Source of the DNA: Acidimicrobiales bacterium
GTDB taxonomy: Bacteria > Actinomycetota > Acidimicrobiia > Acidimicrobiales > MedAcidi-G1
Assembly: GCA_029577135.1 (NCBI GenBank)
Contig: JARQPW010000011.1
Span: 1-64,000 of the forward strand
Length of the DNA stretch: 64,000 nucleotides
Reading direction: 5' to 3'
The first letter of the stretch is position 1. Every line of letters begins with the position of its first letter. The notes under the pieces are model-generated. The model worked only from the letters and a program-made list of their open reading frames with translations, searched no databases and was not told the DNA's origin. Below, piece after piece: positions 57,479 to 64,000 of this stretch. Position numbers and translations under genes: made by a program.

Positions 57479-58099
57479 ATGGGCGCACCCCGGCTACTGC
57501 TCGGTTCCGGCGACCTGGCTCGACGCGTGCAGGAACTCGGCACGGAGATCGCCGAGTTCCTTGACGACGACACCGTCGTTGTCGGCGTGCTACGCGGCTG
57601 CCTTCCCTTTCTGGCCGACCTGGTCCGTGCGGTCGATCGCCACCTGGCGATCGACTTCCTGTCGCTCAGCGCCTTCGCCCCCGACAGCGGCCGGGTCCGC
57701 CTCACCCGCGATGTCGGGCTCGACGTGGCCGGCCGCCAGGTGCTCCTCGTGGAGGACATGGTCGACACCGGCCTCCGGCTGGACTTCCTGCTCCGTCACC
57801 TCCTGGGCCACGAGGCGTCGGAGGTGCGGGTGTGCACGCTCTTCGACCGCGTCGACCGGCGGGTACTCCCGGTTCCCGTCGGCCATGCGGGATTCGTACT
57901 CGAGGAGCCCTTCGTCGTCGGCTACGGCCTCGACCATCGCGGCCTGTTCCGCAACCTCCCGTGCGTGGTCGCCGTGGAACAGGCGGACCTCGAGGCGGAA
58001 CTCGATGGCGAACCGATGCCCGGCGGGGGCACCCTGGTCGACGACATCCATGCGCTGGCCAGAGCCGATTCTGGTGACGAGACTAGGGTTCCCGCGTGA
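57479..58099 (+). CDS. hpt: Hypoxanthine phosphoribosyltransferase-like protein
   Basis: 206 residues. Type I phosphoribosyltransferase fold with PRPP loop VLLVEDMVDTGLRLDFLLRH and the N-terminal VVGVLRGCLPFLADLVRAV, as in HPRT, which salvages hypoxanthine/guanine. The C-terminal tail of about 25 residues is extra. Its place between ftsR and the DUF151 gene is unlike mycobacteria. Shine-Dalgarno GGAGG 5 nt before ATG. Its stop overlaps a micro-ORF (GTGA). Confidence 0.88.
   Translation: MGAPRLLLGSGDLARRVQELGTEIAEFLDDDTVVVGVLRGCLPFLADLVRAVDRHLAIDFLSLSAFAPDSGRVRLTRDVGLDVAGRQVLLVEDMVDTGLRLDFLLRHLLGHEASEVRVCTLFDRVDRRVLPVPVGHAGFVLEEPFVVGYGLDHRGLFRNLPCVVAVEQADLEAELDGEPMPGGGTLVDDIHALARADSGDETRVPA
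58084..58089 (+). promoter_or_regulatory. -10 box TAGGGT at the hpt/DUF151 junction
   Basis: TAGGGT inside the last codons of hpt, 6 nt before the micro-ORF GTG 58096; an internal leaderless promoter for the DUF151 gene. Confidence 0.45.
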
Positions 58100-58131
58100 T
58101 CCAGCAGGCGTTACGCGAAGGCCGTCGATGA
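58096..58131 (+). other. Micro-ORF bridging hpt and the DUF151 gene (putative, 11 codons)
   Basis: VIQQALREGRR. Its GTG overlaps the hpt stop (GTGA) and its TGA overlaps the DUF151 ATG (ATGA), so the gap is exactly filled. A TAGGGT box 6 nt upstream would also make it a leaderless start. Confidence 0.45.
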
Positions 58132-58619
58132 TCGAGATGAGGGTCGTCGGCGTGCAGGAGGTGCTGCCGACGAACACGCCTGTGGTCCTGCTCCGGGAAT
58201 CCGAGGGCCGACGCCTGCTGCCGATCTTCATCGGACATCCGGAGGCGACGGCGATCGCACTGGCGCTGGCAGGCCAGGAGACGCCCCGTCCGATGACCCA
58301 CGACCTGATGGCCGGGGTGCTCGAGGACTTCTCCATCCGGGTGGAGAAGGTCGTCGTGAGCGAACTCAGGGACCGCACCTTTTTCGCCGAACTGCACCTC
58401 CGCGGGCCGGATGGCCCACAGGTGGTGTCCGCCCGCCCCTCCGACGCGATCGCCCTCGCGGTCCGCACGGATACCTCGGTGTTCGCCGCCGAGGAAGTCC
58501 TCGAGGAGGCCGCCTACCTGCCTCCTGAAGAGGAGAAGTCTGCGGGAACCGAGGAACAGGTCGAGGAGTTCCGCGAGTTCCTCGACCAGGTCAATCCCGA
58601 GGACTTCGCGGGGGAATAG
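58128..58619 (+). CDS. Bifunctional nuclease family protein (DUF151)
   Basis: 163 residues. Core LPIFIGHPEATAIALALAGQ, TPRPMTHDLMAGVLEDFSIR and ARPSDAIALAVRTDTSVFAA is the DUF151 signature; the family has reported DNase/RNase activity in plants and a structure of unknown function in bacteria. C-terminal tail is acidic (PPEEEKSAGTEEQVEEF). ATG 58128 is taken because of the coupled micro-ORF; ATG 58137 is also in frame. Orthologous position to Rv1829. Confidence 0.9.
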   Translation: MIEMRVVGVQEVLPTNTPVVLLRESEGRRLLPIFIGHPEATAIALALAGQETPRPMTHDLMAGVLEDFSIRVEKVVVSELRDRTFFAELHLRGPDGPQVVSARPSDAIALAVRTDTSVFAAEEVLEEAAYLPPEEEKSAGTEEQVEEFREFLDQVNPEDFAGE

Positions 58620-58697
58620 TCCGGGAATGGGCAGTCGGAGCAAGGCGTCGGAGCAGGTGATTGACGTCGCGCGCGCTTCCTCGTACCCTGTGGGAGT

Positions 58698-58723
58698 CAC
58701 AGCGGTGTAGTTCCGTCGCTGTG
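58698..58723. promoter_or_regulatory. Inverted repeat over the promoter of the second merR gene
   Basis: CACAGCG-N12-CGCTGTG: perfect 7-bp arms. Between them lies TAGTTC (58708-58713), a -10-like box 7 nt before GTG 58721. An operator sitting on the promoter suits the MerR-type product encoded just downstream. Binding is not shown. Confidence 0.45.
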
Positions 58724-58801
58724 GTTTGCAATGTACCGACACCCGGGCCGCCGAGAAGGACCGACGAGGTGGCAGACGGTGCAGAGAGGGGTACCCCATG
58801 A
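58721..58801 (+). other. Micro-ORF before the second merR gene (putative, 26 codons)
   Basis: GTG 58721 opens VVCNVPTPGPPRRTDEVADG and ends at TGA 58799, overlapping the merR ATG (ATGA). Leaderless spacing of 7 nt from TAGTTC. merR also has its own GAGAGGGG Shine-Dalgarno, so coupling is optional. Confidence 0.33.
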
Positions 58802-59277
58802 GCAGGTCCACTGAGGGCTACAGCGCAACGCGTAGCGCCGAGATCGTCGGCATCAGCTACCGCCAACTCGACTACTGGGCCCGCACAGACCTGGTGCGAC
58901 CGTCGCTGGCCGATGCCGAGGGCAGCGGCTCCCGACGCCTGTACTCCTACCGCGACCTGCTCGAGCTCAAGGCCATCAAGACCCTGCTCGACGCCGGCAT
59001 CCGGCTGGAACGCGTCCGCAGGGTCTTCCAGTTCCTGCACGAGACGCTCGACGAGGACGTCGTCCAGGTCAACCTGGTGATCAGCGGCGACTCCGTCCTG
59101 GTCCGGCGTGGCGAGGACGAGATCATCGACCTGTTGCGCAAGGGTCAGGGCGTGCTCAACATCCTCCCGCTGGCCGGCGTCAAGGAGGACCTCGATGCCA
59201 CGATCGTCGAACTCTTTCCGGCCGCCGCCGGAGACCTGACCGACGACCAGGACGACGACCAGGCGATCGGCGAGTAG
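58798..59277 (+). CDS. MerR-family transcriptional regulator (Rv1830-like)
   Basis: 159 residues. MerR winged helix SATRSAEIVGISYRQLDYWA then RTDLVRPSLADAEGSGSRRL and YSYRDLLELKAIKTLLDAGI, followed by a dimerisation helix and a C-terminal domain (VVQVNLVISGDSVLVRRGED, AGVKEDLDATIVEL). Same position as Rv1830 in mycobacteria, which controls cell-cycle genes. Metal-binding cysteines of classic MerR are absent. An inverted repeat overlaps its promoter, so autoregulation is plausible. Confidence 0.9.
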   Translation: MSRSTEGYSATRSAEIVGISYRQLDYWARTDLVRPSLADAEGSGSRRLYSYRDLLELKAIKTLLDAGIRLERVRRVFQFLHETLDEDVVQVNLVISGDSVLVRRGEDEIIDLLRKGQGVLNILPLAGVKEDLDATIVELFPAAAGDLTDDQDDDQAIGE

Positions 59278-59285
59278 GAACAGCC

Positions 59286-59633
59286 GTGTCCGATGTCCGT
59301 GCGCTCCGACCGGAACCGGACACGGTGGAGTTCGCCCACAAGTCGGAGCGCCGGGTCGCCGAGCTCCTCGACTCCTACGACATCGCCTGGCACTACGAAC
59401 CCCGGACGTTCGTGCTCGAACGGAATGTCGACGGCAACCCCCGATCGGCCTTCACCCCCGACTTCTACCTGCCGGACCACGACCTCTACCTCGAGGTCAC
59501 GACCCTGCGCCAGTCGCTCGTGACCCGCAAGAATCGCAAGGTTCGTCAACTCCGCGAGCAGCAGCCGGACATCCAGGTCCACATCCTCTACCAGCGCGAC
59601 ATCGAGCGACTCTTCGCCACTCACGCCGCCTGA
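59286..59633 (+). CDS. Small PD-(D/E)xK-like protein of unknown function
   Basis: 115 residues from GTG 59286, 8 nt after the merR stop, with a short AGGAA before it. The centre AFTPDFYLPDHDLYLEVTTL has the layout of a restriction-endonuclease-like active site (PD, then about ten residues, then E-x-x), but the lysine that normally follows is replaced by threonine; Arg/Lys-rich RQSLVTRKNRKVRQLREQ comes next. Family not recognised. Its place in the gcv cluster suggests co-transcription with merR. Confidence 0.75.
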   Translation: MSDVRALRPEPDTVEFAHKSERRVAELLDSYDIAWHYEPRTFVLERNVDGNPRSAFTPDFYLPDHDLYLEVTTLRQSLVTRKNRKVRQLREQQPDIQVHILYQRDIERLFATHAA

Positions 59634-59651
59634 GCGCCGCCTGCCCGGCGC

Positions 59652-59657
59652 TACCGT
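59652..59657 (+). promoter_or_regulatory. -10 box TACCGT of gcvT
   Basis: TACCGT 7 nt before ATG 59665; no glycine riboswitch is possible in this space. Confidence 0.5.
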
Positions 59658-59664
59658 CGCCCCC

Positions 59665-60717
59665 ATGGACGACCTGAGCACCTCACCCCTCGACTCGGTC
59701 CACCGTGCGCTGGCTGCACGGATGGTGCCGTTCGGCGGCTGGGACATGCCGGTGAGCTACCCGGCGGGAACGATCGCCGAGCACATGGCCTGCCGGCGAG
59801 GAGCGGCCCTGTTCGACGTGAGCCACCTCGGGACGCTGATTCTGTCGGGCCCCGGCGCCTTCGACGCCCTGCAGGCCGCCCTGAGCAACGACCTGCGGCG
59901 CATCGGGCCCGGGCGGACCCAGTACACCCACCTGCTCGACGCGGACGACGCCTCGGTCCTCGACGACATCATCGTGTGGTGGCTTGAGGCGGAGCGCTTC
60001 TGGATCCTGCCCAACGCCTCGAACAACGCCGCCGTGGTCGAGGCGCTCCCGGGCTGCGTTGACCATGGCGCCAGGAGGGCGCTACTGGCGATCCAGGGAC
60101 CCGGTGCACGGGACGTGCTCGCAGGGGTGTCTCCCGAGGCGGCGGAGGTCTCCCGCTTCCGGACGGCCGAGGTCGCCTGGGAGGGGGAGATCCTCACGGT
60201 GGCTGGCACCGGCTATACGGGCGAGGACGGCCTCGAGATTGCCGTTGCGAACGATGTGGCGGTGGCGCTCTGGAAGGCCCTCGCCGCTGCAGGGGCGGAA
60301 CCAGCGGGCCTAGGCGCCCGCGACACGCTCCGGCTCGAGGCCGGCCTGCCGCTCCACGGCCATGAGTTGGGGGAGGGGATCACCCCTCTCGACGCCGGGC
60401 TCGGTTGGGTCGTTGGCTGGGACAAGAAGGCCTTTCGCGGTCGCTCGGCGCTGCTCGCCGCCCGCGATGCCGGACCCACACACCGCCTACGGGGGTTGTT
60501 GGTCGAGGGACGGCGCCCGCCACGTGAGGGACAGCCGGTGATCCGCAACGGTGAACAGGTGGCTGGCCTGAGCAGCGGGAACTTTTCGCCGGTCCTGGGT
60601 CACGGCATCGCACTGGCATTCCTGCCGGTCGACGTTCAGGTGGGGGAGTGGCTGGTCCTCGACCAGCGCGGTAGCGAGGTTCCGGCTGAAGTGGTCGGCC
60701 TGCCCTTTGTGGGTTGA
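59665..60717 (+). CDS. gcvT: Aminomethyltransferase (glycine cleavage T protein)
   Basis: Releases ammonia from the H-protein intermediate and passes the C1 unit to tetrahydrofolate. 350 residues. N-terminal MVPFGGWDMPVSYPAGTIAE, RRGAALFDVSHLGTLILSG, and the folate-site segment GTGYTGEDGLEI followed by LGARDTLRLEAGLPLHGHEL. Full length. gcvP is not in the window. Convergent with the aldolase-type gene. Confidence 0.95.
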   Translation: MDDLSTSPLDSVHRALAARMVPFGGWDMPVSYPAGTIAEHMACRRGAALFDVSHLGTLILSGPGAFDALQAALSNDLRRIGPGRTQYTHLLDADDASVLDDIIVWWLEAERFWILPNASNNAAVVEALPGCVDHGARRALLAIQGPGARDVLAGVSPEAAEVSRFRTAEVAWEGEILTVAGTGYTGEDGLEIAVANDVAVALWKALAAAGAEPAGLGARDTLRLEAGLPLHGHELGEGITPLDAGLGWVVGWDKKAFRGRSALLAARDAGPTHRLRGLLVEGRRPPREGQPVIRNGEQVAGLSSGNFSPVLGHGIALAFLPVDVQVGEWLVLDQRGSEVPAEVVGLPFVG

Positions 60718-60737
60718 CCCGTCGCCGGCCGGTCCGG

Positions 60738-61532
60738 TCAGTCGAGCAGGTCGGGCTGCTCGCGCAGGATCCGGTCGAACATGGGCTGTGCGCTGAACCA
60801 GCCGGCGAAGCCGCTGCCGACGAGCCTGCTGGTCTCGGCGGCGACCTCGTCGTCCATGACCACCGGCGTGCCGGCCGCTTCGGCGAGCAACTGCGCCTGG
60901 CACGTGCGCTCCATGGTCACGAAGAGCCAGGTCGCCTCGTCGACGCTGCGACCTACCGTCAACAGCCCGTGGTTGCGGAGGATCGTCGCAGCATTGTCGC
61001 CGAGGGCGTAGGCGATGCGCTTGCCCTCCTCCGGGTCGTTGACCACGCCCGTGTAGTCGTCGAACAGCACGTGGTTGTCCCAGAAGATGCAGGAGTCCTG
61101 GGTGATCGGGTCGAGCATTCGCCCGAGTGAGGACCAGGCCTTGCCGTACAGCGAATGGGAGTGGGCGGCGGCCACGACGTCCGGGCGGGCCATGTGGATG
61201 CTGGAGTGGATGGCGAAGGCGGCCTGGTTGACCGCGTAGTCGCCGTGGATGACCTCGCCGGTGTGCGAGACGAGCAGCAGGTCGGAGACGCTGATGTCGG
61301 CGAAGGGCTGGCCGAAGGCGTTGACCCAGAAGGCGTCGGTGTGCTCGGGGTCGCGGGCGGTGATGTGGCCCGCCACGCCCTCGCTGAAGCCGAACTTGCC
61401 GAAGATCCGGAACGCTGCGGCCAGGCGCTCCAGCCGATGGCGCCGCTCGTCCTCGACCGACGAGAAGGTCGGGAGGTCGTAGTAGAGGGGCAGGGTGGCG
61501 TCGAGGGATCCGGAGGTCGGCGTCTCGGTCAT
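60738..61532 (-). CDS. Class II aldolase/adducin-family protein
   Basis: 264 residues. Metal histidines in HSSIHMARPDVVAAAHSHSL and the later NHGLLTVGRSVDEA; SEGVAGHITARDPEHTDAFW is the N-terminal signature of this subgroup (related to fuculose-phosphate aldolase but acting on unknown substrates). The ATG 61532 follows AGGAG by 7 nt; an ATG at 61598 in frame is less likely. Confidence 0.9.
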   Translation of the reverse strand: MTETPTSGSLDATLPLYYDLPTFSSVEDERRHRLERLAAAFRIFGKFGFSEGVAGHITARDPEHTDAFWVNAFGQPFADISVSDLLLVSHTGEVIHGDYAVNQAAFAIHSSIHMARPDVVAAAHSHSLYGKAWSSLGRMLDPITQDSCIFWDNHVLFDDYTGVVNDPEEGKRIAYALGDNAATILRNHGLLTVGRSVDEATWLFVTMERTCQAQLLAEAAGTPVVMDDEVAAETSRLVGSGFAGWFSAQPMFDRILREQPDLLD

Positions 61533-61603
61533 GGTGGGCTCCTGGTCGGTATTGCTCGAAGTGTAGGAGCCGATCGCTTGCCGGCCGGGGTCAGGCATTC
61601 GAA

Positions 61604-62692
61604 CTAGTCACCGAGCACGTCCGTCGCCTGCTGGCGTAGCCAGTGGTCGGCGAGCGTCAGCAGCGCCATGGACTCGACCATCGGCACGGCGCGGGGGAGG
61701 ACGCAGGGATCGTGGCGCCCGCTGGCCTCGAGCGTGACGGGGTTGTTGTCGGTGTCAACGGTTTCCTGAGGGGAGCTGATCGTGGCCGTGGGCTTGAAGG
61801 CCACGCGGAACAGGACGTCGGCGCCGTTGCTGATGCCACCCTGCACCCCGCCGGAGCGGTTGCTGGCGGTCGTCGGGCCGTCGGCGCCGGGCACGAACGG
61901 GTCGTTGTGCTCGAGGCCCGTCATGGCGACGGCGTCGAAGCCGGCACCGATGTCGAAGCCCTTGACGGCCGGCAGGGACAGCATCCCCTTGGCGAGGTCG
62001 GCCTCGAGGCGGTCGAAGACGGGTTCGCCGAGTCCCACCGGCACGTTGCGTGCCACGCAGGTCACGATCCCGCCCAGCGAGTCGCCGTTGCGCCGTGCGT
62101 CCTCGATGGCGAAGGTCATGGCAGCTGCGGCGTCGGGGTCGGGGCAGCGGCTGGGGTCGGCTTCAACCTGCTCGAGGGTCACGAAACCCGAGTCGACGGT
62201 GGAGCCGATCGTGTGGACCCGGGAGACCCAGGCAAGGACCTCGATGCCGGCTGCGTCGGCGAGGAGGCGCCGGGCGATGGCGCCCGCGGCGACTCGGCCC
62301 ACGGTCTCCCGGGCGCTGGCCCGACCGCCGCCCTGCCAGTTGCGGGCGCCGTACTTGGCATCGTAGGTGAAGTCGGCGTGGGAGGGTCGGTAGACGTCCT
62401 TGAGGTGCTCGTAGGCCTCCGGCCGGGCATCGGCGTTGCGCACCAGCACGGCGATCGGGGAGCCGAGCGTGCGTCCCTCGAAGACGCCGGAGAGGATCTC
62501 GGCCTCGTCGCCCTCCTGGCGCTGGGTGGTCAGGCGGCTCTGACCCGGCCGACGGCGGTCGAGGTCGCGCTGGATGTCCTCGACGGAGAGCGGCAGGCGT
62601 GGCGGGCAGCCGTCGACGACAACGCCGATTCCGCCGCCATGCGACTCGCCCCAGGTGGCGACTCGGAACAGGGTTCCGTAGGTGCTGGCCAT
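61604..62692 (-). CDS. aroC: Chorismate synthase
   Basis: Last step of the shikimate pathway, FMN-dependent. 362 residues. [20 protein letters not shown], then [58 protein letters not shown] and the C-terminal [20 protein letters not shown]. All standard motifs are kept. A TATGCT box is 6 nt before ATG. It is separated from aroB/aroK, which are not in the window. Confidence 0.97.
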   Translation of the reverse strand: MASTYGTLFRVATWGESHGGGIGVVVDGCPPRLPLSVEDIQRDLDRRRPGQSRLTTQRQEGDEAEILSGVFEGRTLGSPIAVLVRNADARPEAYEHLKDVYRPSHADFTYDAKYGARNWQGGGRASARETVGRVAAGAIARRLLADAAGIEVLAWVSRVHTIGSTVDSGFVTLEQVEADPSRCPDPDAAAAMTFAIEDARRNGDSLGGIVTCVARNVPVGLGEPVFDRLEADLAKGMLSLPAVKGFDIGAGFDAVAMTGLEHNDPFVPGADGPTTASNRSGGVQGGISNGADVLFRVAFKPTATISSPQETVDTDNNPVTLEASGRHDPCVLPRAVPMVESMALLTLADHWLRQQATDVLGD

Positions 62693-62698
62693 TTGGGG

Positions 62699-62704
62699 AG
62701 CATA
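62699..62704 (-). promoter_or_regulatory. -10 box TATGCT of aroC
   Basis: Minus-strand TATGCT 6 nt before ATG 62692. Confidence 0.5.
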
Positions 62705-62877
62705 CGGGGCGGTGCTGTTCCCTCTTGGGACGTTTCTTCGCCCCGACCTCCTCTACGACGTCGGTCGTGAACCGATACCGATGAATCCTCACGTTGGGAA
62801 ACCTGTGCGGCCCTATTCCTTCTGGACGGGCTCGTTTTGAAAGGAGACCACGCTCCGTTGGCTCTCGGGAGGCCCGG

Positions 62878-63741
62878 TCAGTCGAAGAGGTCGTCGCTGA
62901 TTCTCTTGGCGTTGGGCTCCTGGCGGGTGCGGATGCGTTCGTGGCGTTCGGCGATCTGGATGAGGTGGTCCTCGTCGGTGAAGATCCAGAACGTGCCGGA
63001 GGTGACGGCGTAGTGGACCATGTCGGCGACCGCAGCGGGTTGCAGGGCGTTGGCGGCCATCCACTCCAGGAGAGCCTCGCGGCCCAGGCGATCCTCGTCG
63101 CTGGCCGGCTCGCCGGGTGCGTCCTGGAGGGACTCTGGGCGGTTGCGGTCCGCAGCGAAGATGTTGGTGGCGACGAACCCCGGGCAGAGGCACGACACGC
63201 CCACCTGCGAACCCACCTCGCGGAGTTCGGCGTGGAGAGTCTCGGCGATGGTGACCGTGGCGTGCTTCGAGGCGTTGTAGGGGCCGAGGCCGGCGAAGGA
63301 GGTGTGGCCGGCGATCGAAGCGGTCATCACGACGTGCCCCTCGTCCTGCTCGATGAGGCCCGGCAGGAAGACATCGAGGCCGTGGACGATGCCGAAGAGG
63401 TTCACCCCCAGCACCCACTGCCAGGACATGACGGACTGATCCGCGATGAGACCGCCCGATGCCACACCCGCATTCAGGCAGAGCACGTGGGTGGCACCGA
63501 AGGCCTCGTCCACCGCCGCCCCGAAGTCCCGGACTGATTCGTGGTCGGATACGTCGCAGCGCACGCCGAGCACCTCGGCGCCGGCCGCCTCGAGTTCGGA
63601 GACCGCCTGCTCGAGGACCGGTTCCTCGATGTCGGCGATGGCGATCCGCATGCCCTCGGCGGCGAAGCGGTCGGCGAAGGACCGTCCCATCCCCGATGCT
63701 CCGCCGGTGATCACGGCGACCTTTCCGCTCAGCTCCTGCAT
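62878..63741 (-). CDS. Short-chain dehydrogenase/reductase
   Basis: 287 residues. NAD(P) motif TGGASGMG at 12-19, NAG at 90-92, catalytic Ser142, Tyr155 and Lys159 (YNASK). Extra C-terminal part with LQPAAVADMVHYAVTSGTFW. Asp37 after the second strand (IADIEE) suggests NAD rather than NADP. A GAAGGAGAAG Shine-Dalgarno precedes ATG 63741. Substrate unknown. Shares an operon direction with the mycothione reductase gene 22 nt upstream. Confidence 0.92.
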   Translation of the reverse strand: MQELSGKVAVITGGASGMGRSFADRFAAEGMRIAIADIEEPVLEQAVSELEAAGAEVLGVRCDVSDHESVRDFGAAVDEAFGATHVLCLNAGVASGGLIADQSVMSWQWVLGVNLFGIVHGLDVFLPGLIEQDEGHVVMTASIAGHTSFAGLGPYNASKHATVTIAETLHAELREVGSQVGVSCLCPGFVATNIFAADRNRPESLQDAPGEPASDEDRLGREALLEWMAANALQPAAVADMVHYAVTSGTFWIFTDEDHLIQIAERHERIRTRQEPNAKRISDDLFD

Positions 63742-63763
63742 TGTCGCTTCTCCTTCTGGGTGC

Positions 63764-64000
63764 TCAGAGTTCGAGGAGGGCCTGTTCGACCACCTCGGAC
63801 ATGGCCGGGTGGATGTAGAGCTGGCCGCGGGCCATCTGGTCGACCGTGAGCCCGTGGGCCATGCCCTGGATGAGTTGGTGGATCAGCGTGGGGGCATGGG
63901 GGCCGATCAGGTGGGCGCCCAGCAGGAGACGGGTCTCCGGGTCGGCCAACAGCTTCACGAACCCGGTCGTGTCCTCCATGGCCCAGCCGTAGGCGATGTC
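63764..64000 (-). CDS. mtr: Mycothione reductase, C-terminal part (5' end outside window)
   Basis: 79 residues visible, starting DIAYGWAMEDTTGFVKLLAD and ending in QLYIHPAMSEVVEQALLEL. The dimerisation domain of the pyridine nucleotide-disulphide reductase family is recognisable; MARGQLYIHPAMSEVVE holds the catalytic His-Glu pair and is characteristic of mycothione reductase, which keeps mycothiol reduced. Lipoamide dehydrogenase is the alternative. Confidence 0.8.
   Translation of the reverse strand, partial: DIAYGWAMEDTTGFVKLLADPETRLLLGAHLIGPHAPTLIHQLIQGMAHGLTVDQMARGQLYIHPAMSEVVEQALLEL

Noticed and set aside
59634-59664. Glycine riboswitch before gcvT
   Set aside because: Only 31 nt of intergenic space and a leaderless-type -10 box.
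62693-62877. Gene or clear terminator between the SDR and aroC genes
   Set aside because: 185 nt with short open frames only on both strands, no homology, and no convincing stem; only the aroC -10 box is supported.

Overview
The window is an ordinary, gene-dense piece of chromosome from a high-GC actinobacterium, most likely class Acidimicrobiia. Evidence for the phylum: the C-terminus of a mycothione reductase (mycothiol is actinobacterial), a class II DAHP synthase, the gcvH-garA-ftsR-DUF151-merR order known from mycobacteria, a BldD orthologue, a FolP2-type dihydropteroate synthase homologue, and the folC-ndk-mreBCD-mrdA-rodA-radical SAM pair-rne-rplU-rpmA order. The class is an inference. 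I see no insertion sequence, prophage, integrase or CRISPR array. No gene-free stretch reaches 300 bases; the longest are 918-1184 and 23875-24158.

Layout. 1-7118: end of folC, ndk and the elongasome operon mreB-mreC-mreD-mrdA-rodA. 7185-12487: a radical SAM protein and its partner, RNase E/G, ribosomal proteins L21 and L27. 12523-19066: dgt divergent from obgE-proB, then murJ on the minus strand lying between proB and proA. 19138-24788: MoxR/CoxE-type ATPase and VWA pair, class II DAHP synthase, a sigma-70 factor, nadD. 24785-31898: LytR_C membrane protein, rsfS, tRNA-Ala(GGC), leuS, PAC2 protein, acyl-CoA-type kinase, thioredoxin-TPR protein. 32050-40757: comEA-comEC, folP2-like, holA, rpsT, lepA, hrcA, dnaJ. 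40772-49219: rsmE, bldD, secA, prfB, ftsE-ftsX, a Rieske protein and a methyltransferase. 49249-55844: an ABC-type binding lipoprotein, a divergent membrane protein, an SRAP protein, a DUF2079 protein, HIT protein, pgsA. 55896-60717: gcvH-garA-ftsR-hpt-DUF151-merR-nuclease-like gene-gcvT. 60738-64000: class II aldolase-type protein, aroC, SDR, mycothione reductase end.

Functionally the region combines cell-wall elongation and division (MreBCD, PBP2, RodA, MurJ, FtsEX, FtsR), translation (L21, L27, S20, LeuRS, RF2, EF4, RsmE, RsfS, Obg, tRNA-Ala), protein export and folding (SecA, DnaJ, HrcA), proline and aromatic amino-acid synthesis (ProB, ProA, DAHPS, AroC), and glycine/2-oxoglutarate control (GcvH, GcvT, GarA).

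The most unusual signal is in the expression signals. About 25 genes or micro-ORFs carry a TANNNT -10 box 6-10 bases before the start codon and no Shine-Dalgarno, which implies widespread leaderless mRNA. In addition, about ten micro-ORFs of 6-26 codons sit so that their stop codon overlaps or touches the next gene's start codon. Several begin at a leaderless start; four end in Arg-Arg-stop with the last sense codon CGA. These look like translation-coupling devices or leader peptides for ftsE, ftsX, proB, the DUF151 gene and others. Whether they are more than chance in GC-rich DNA is untested.
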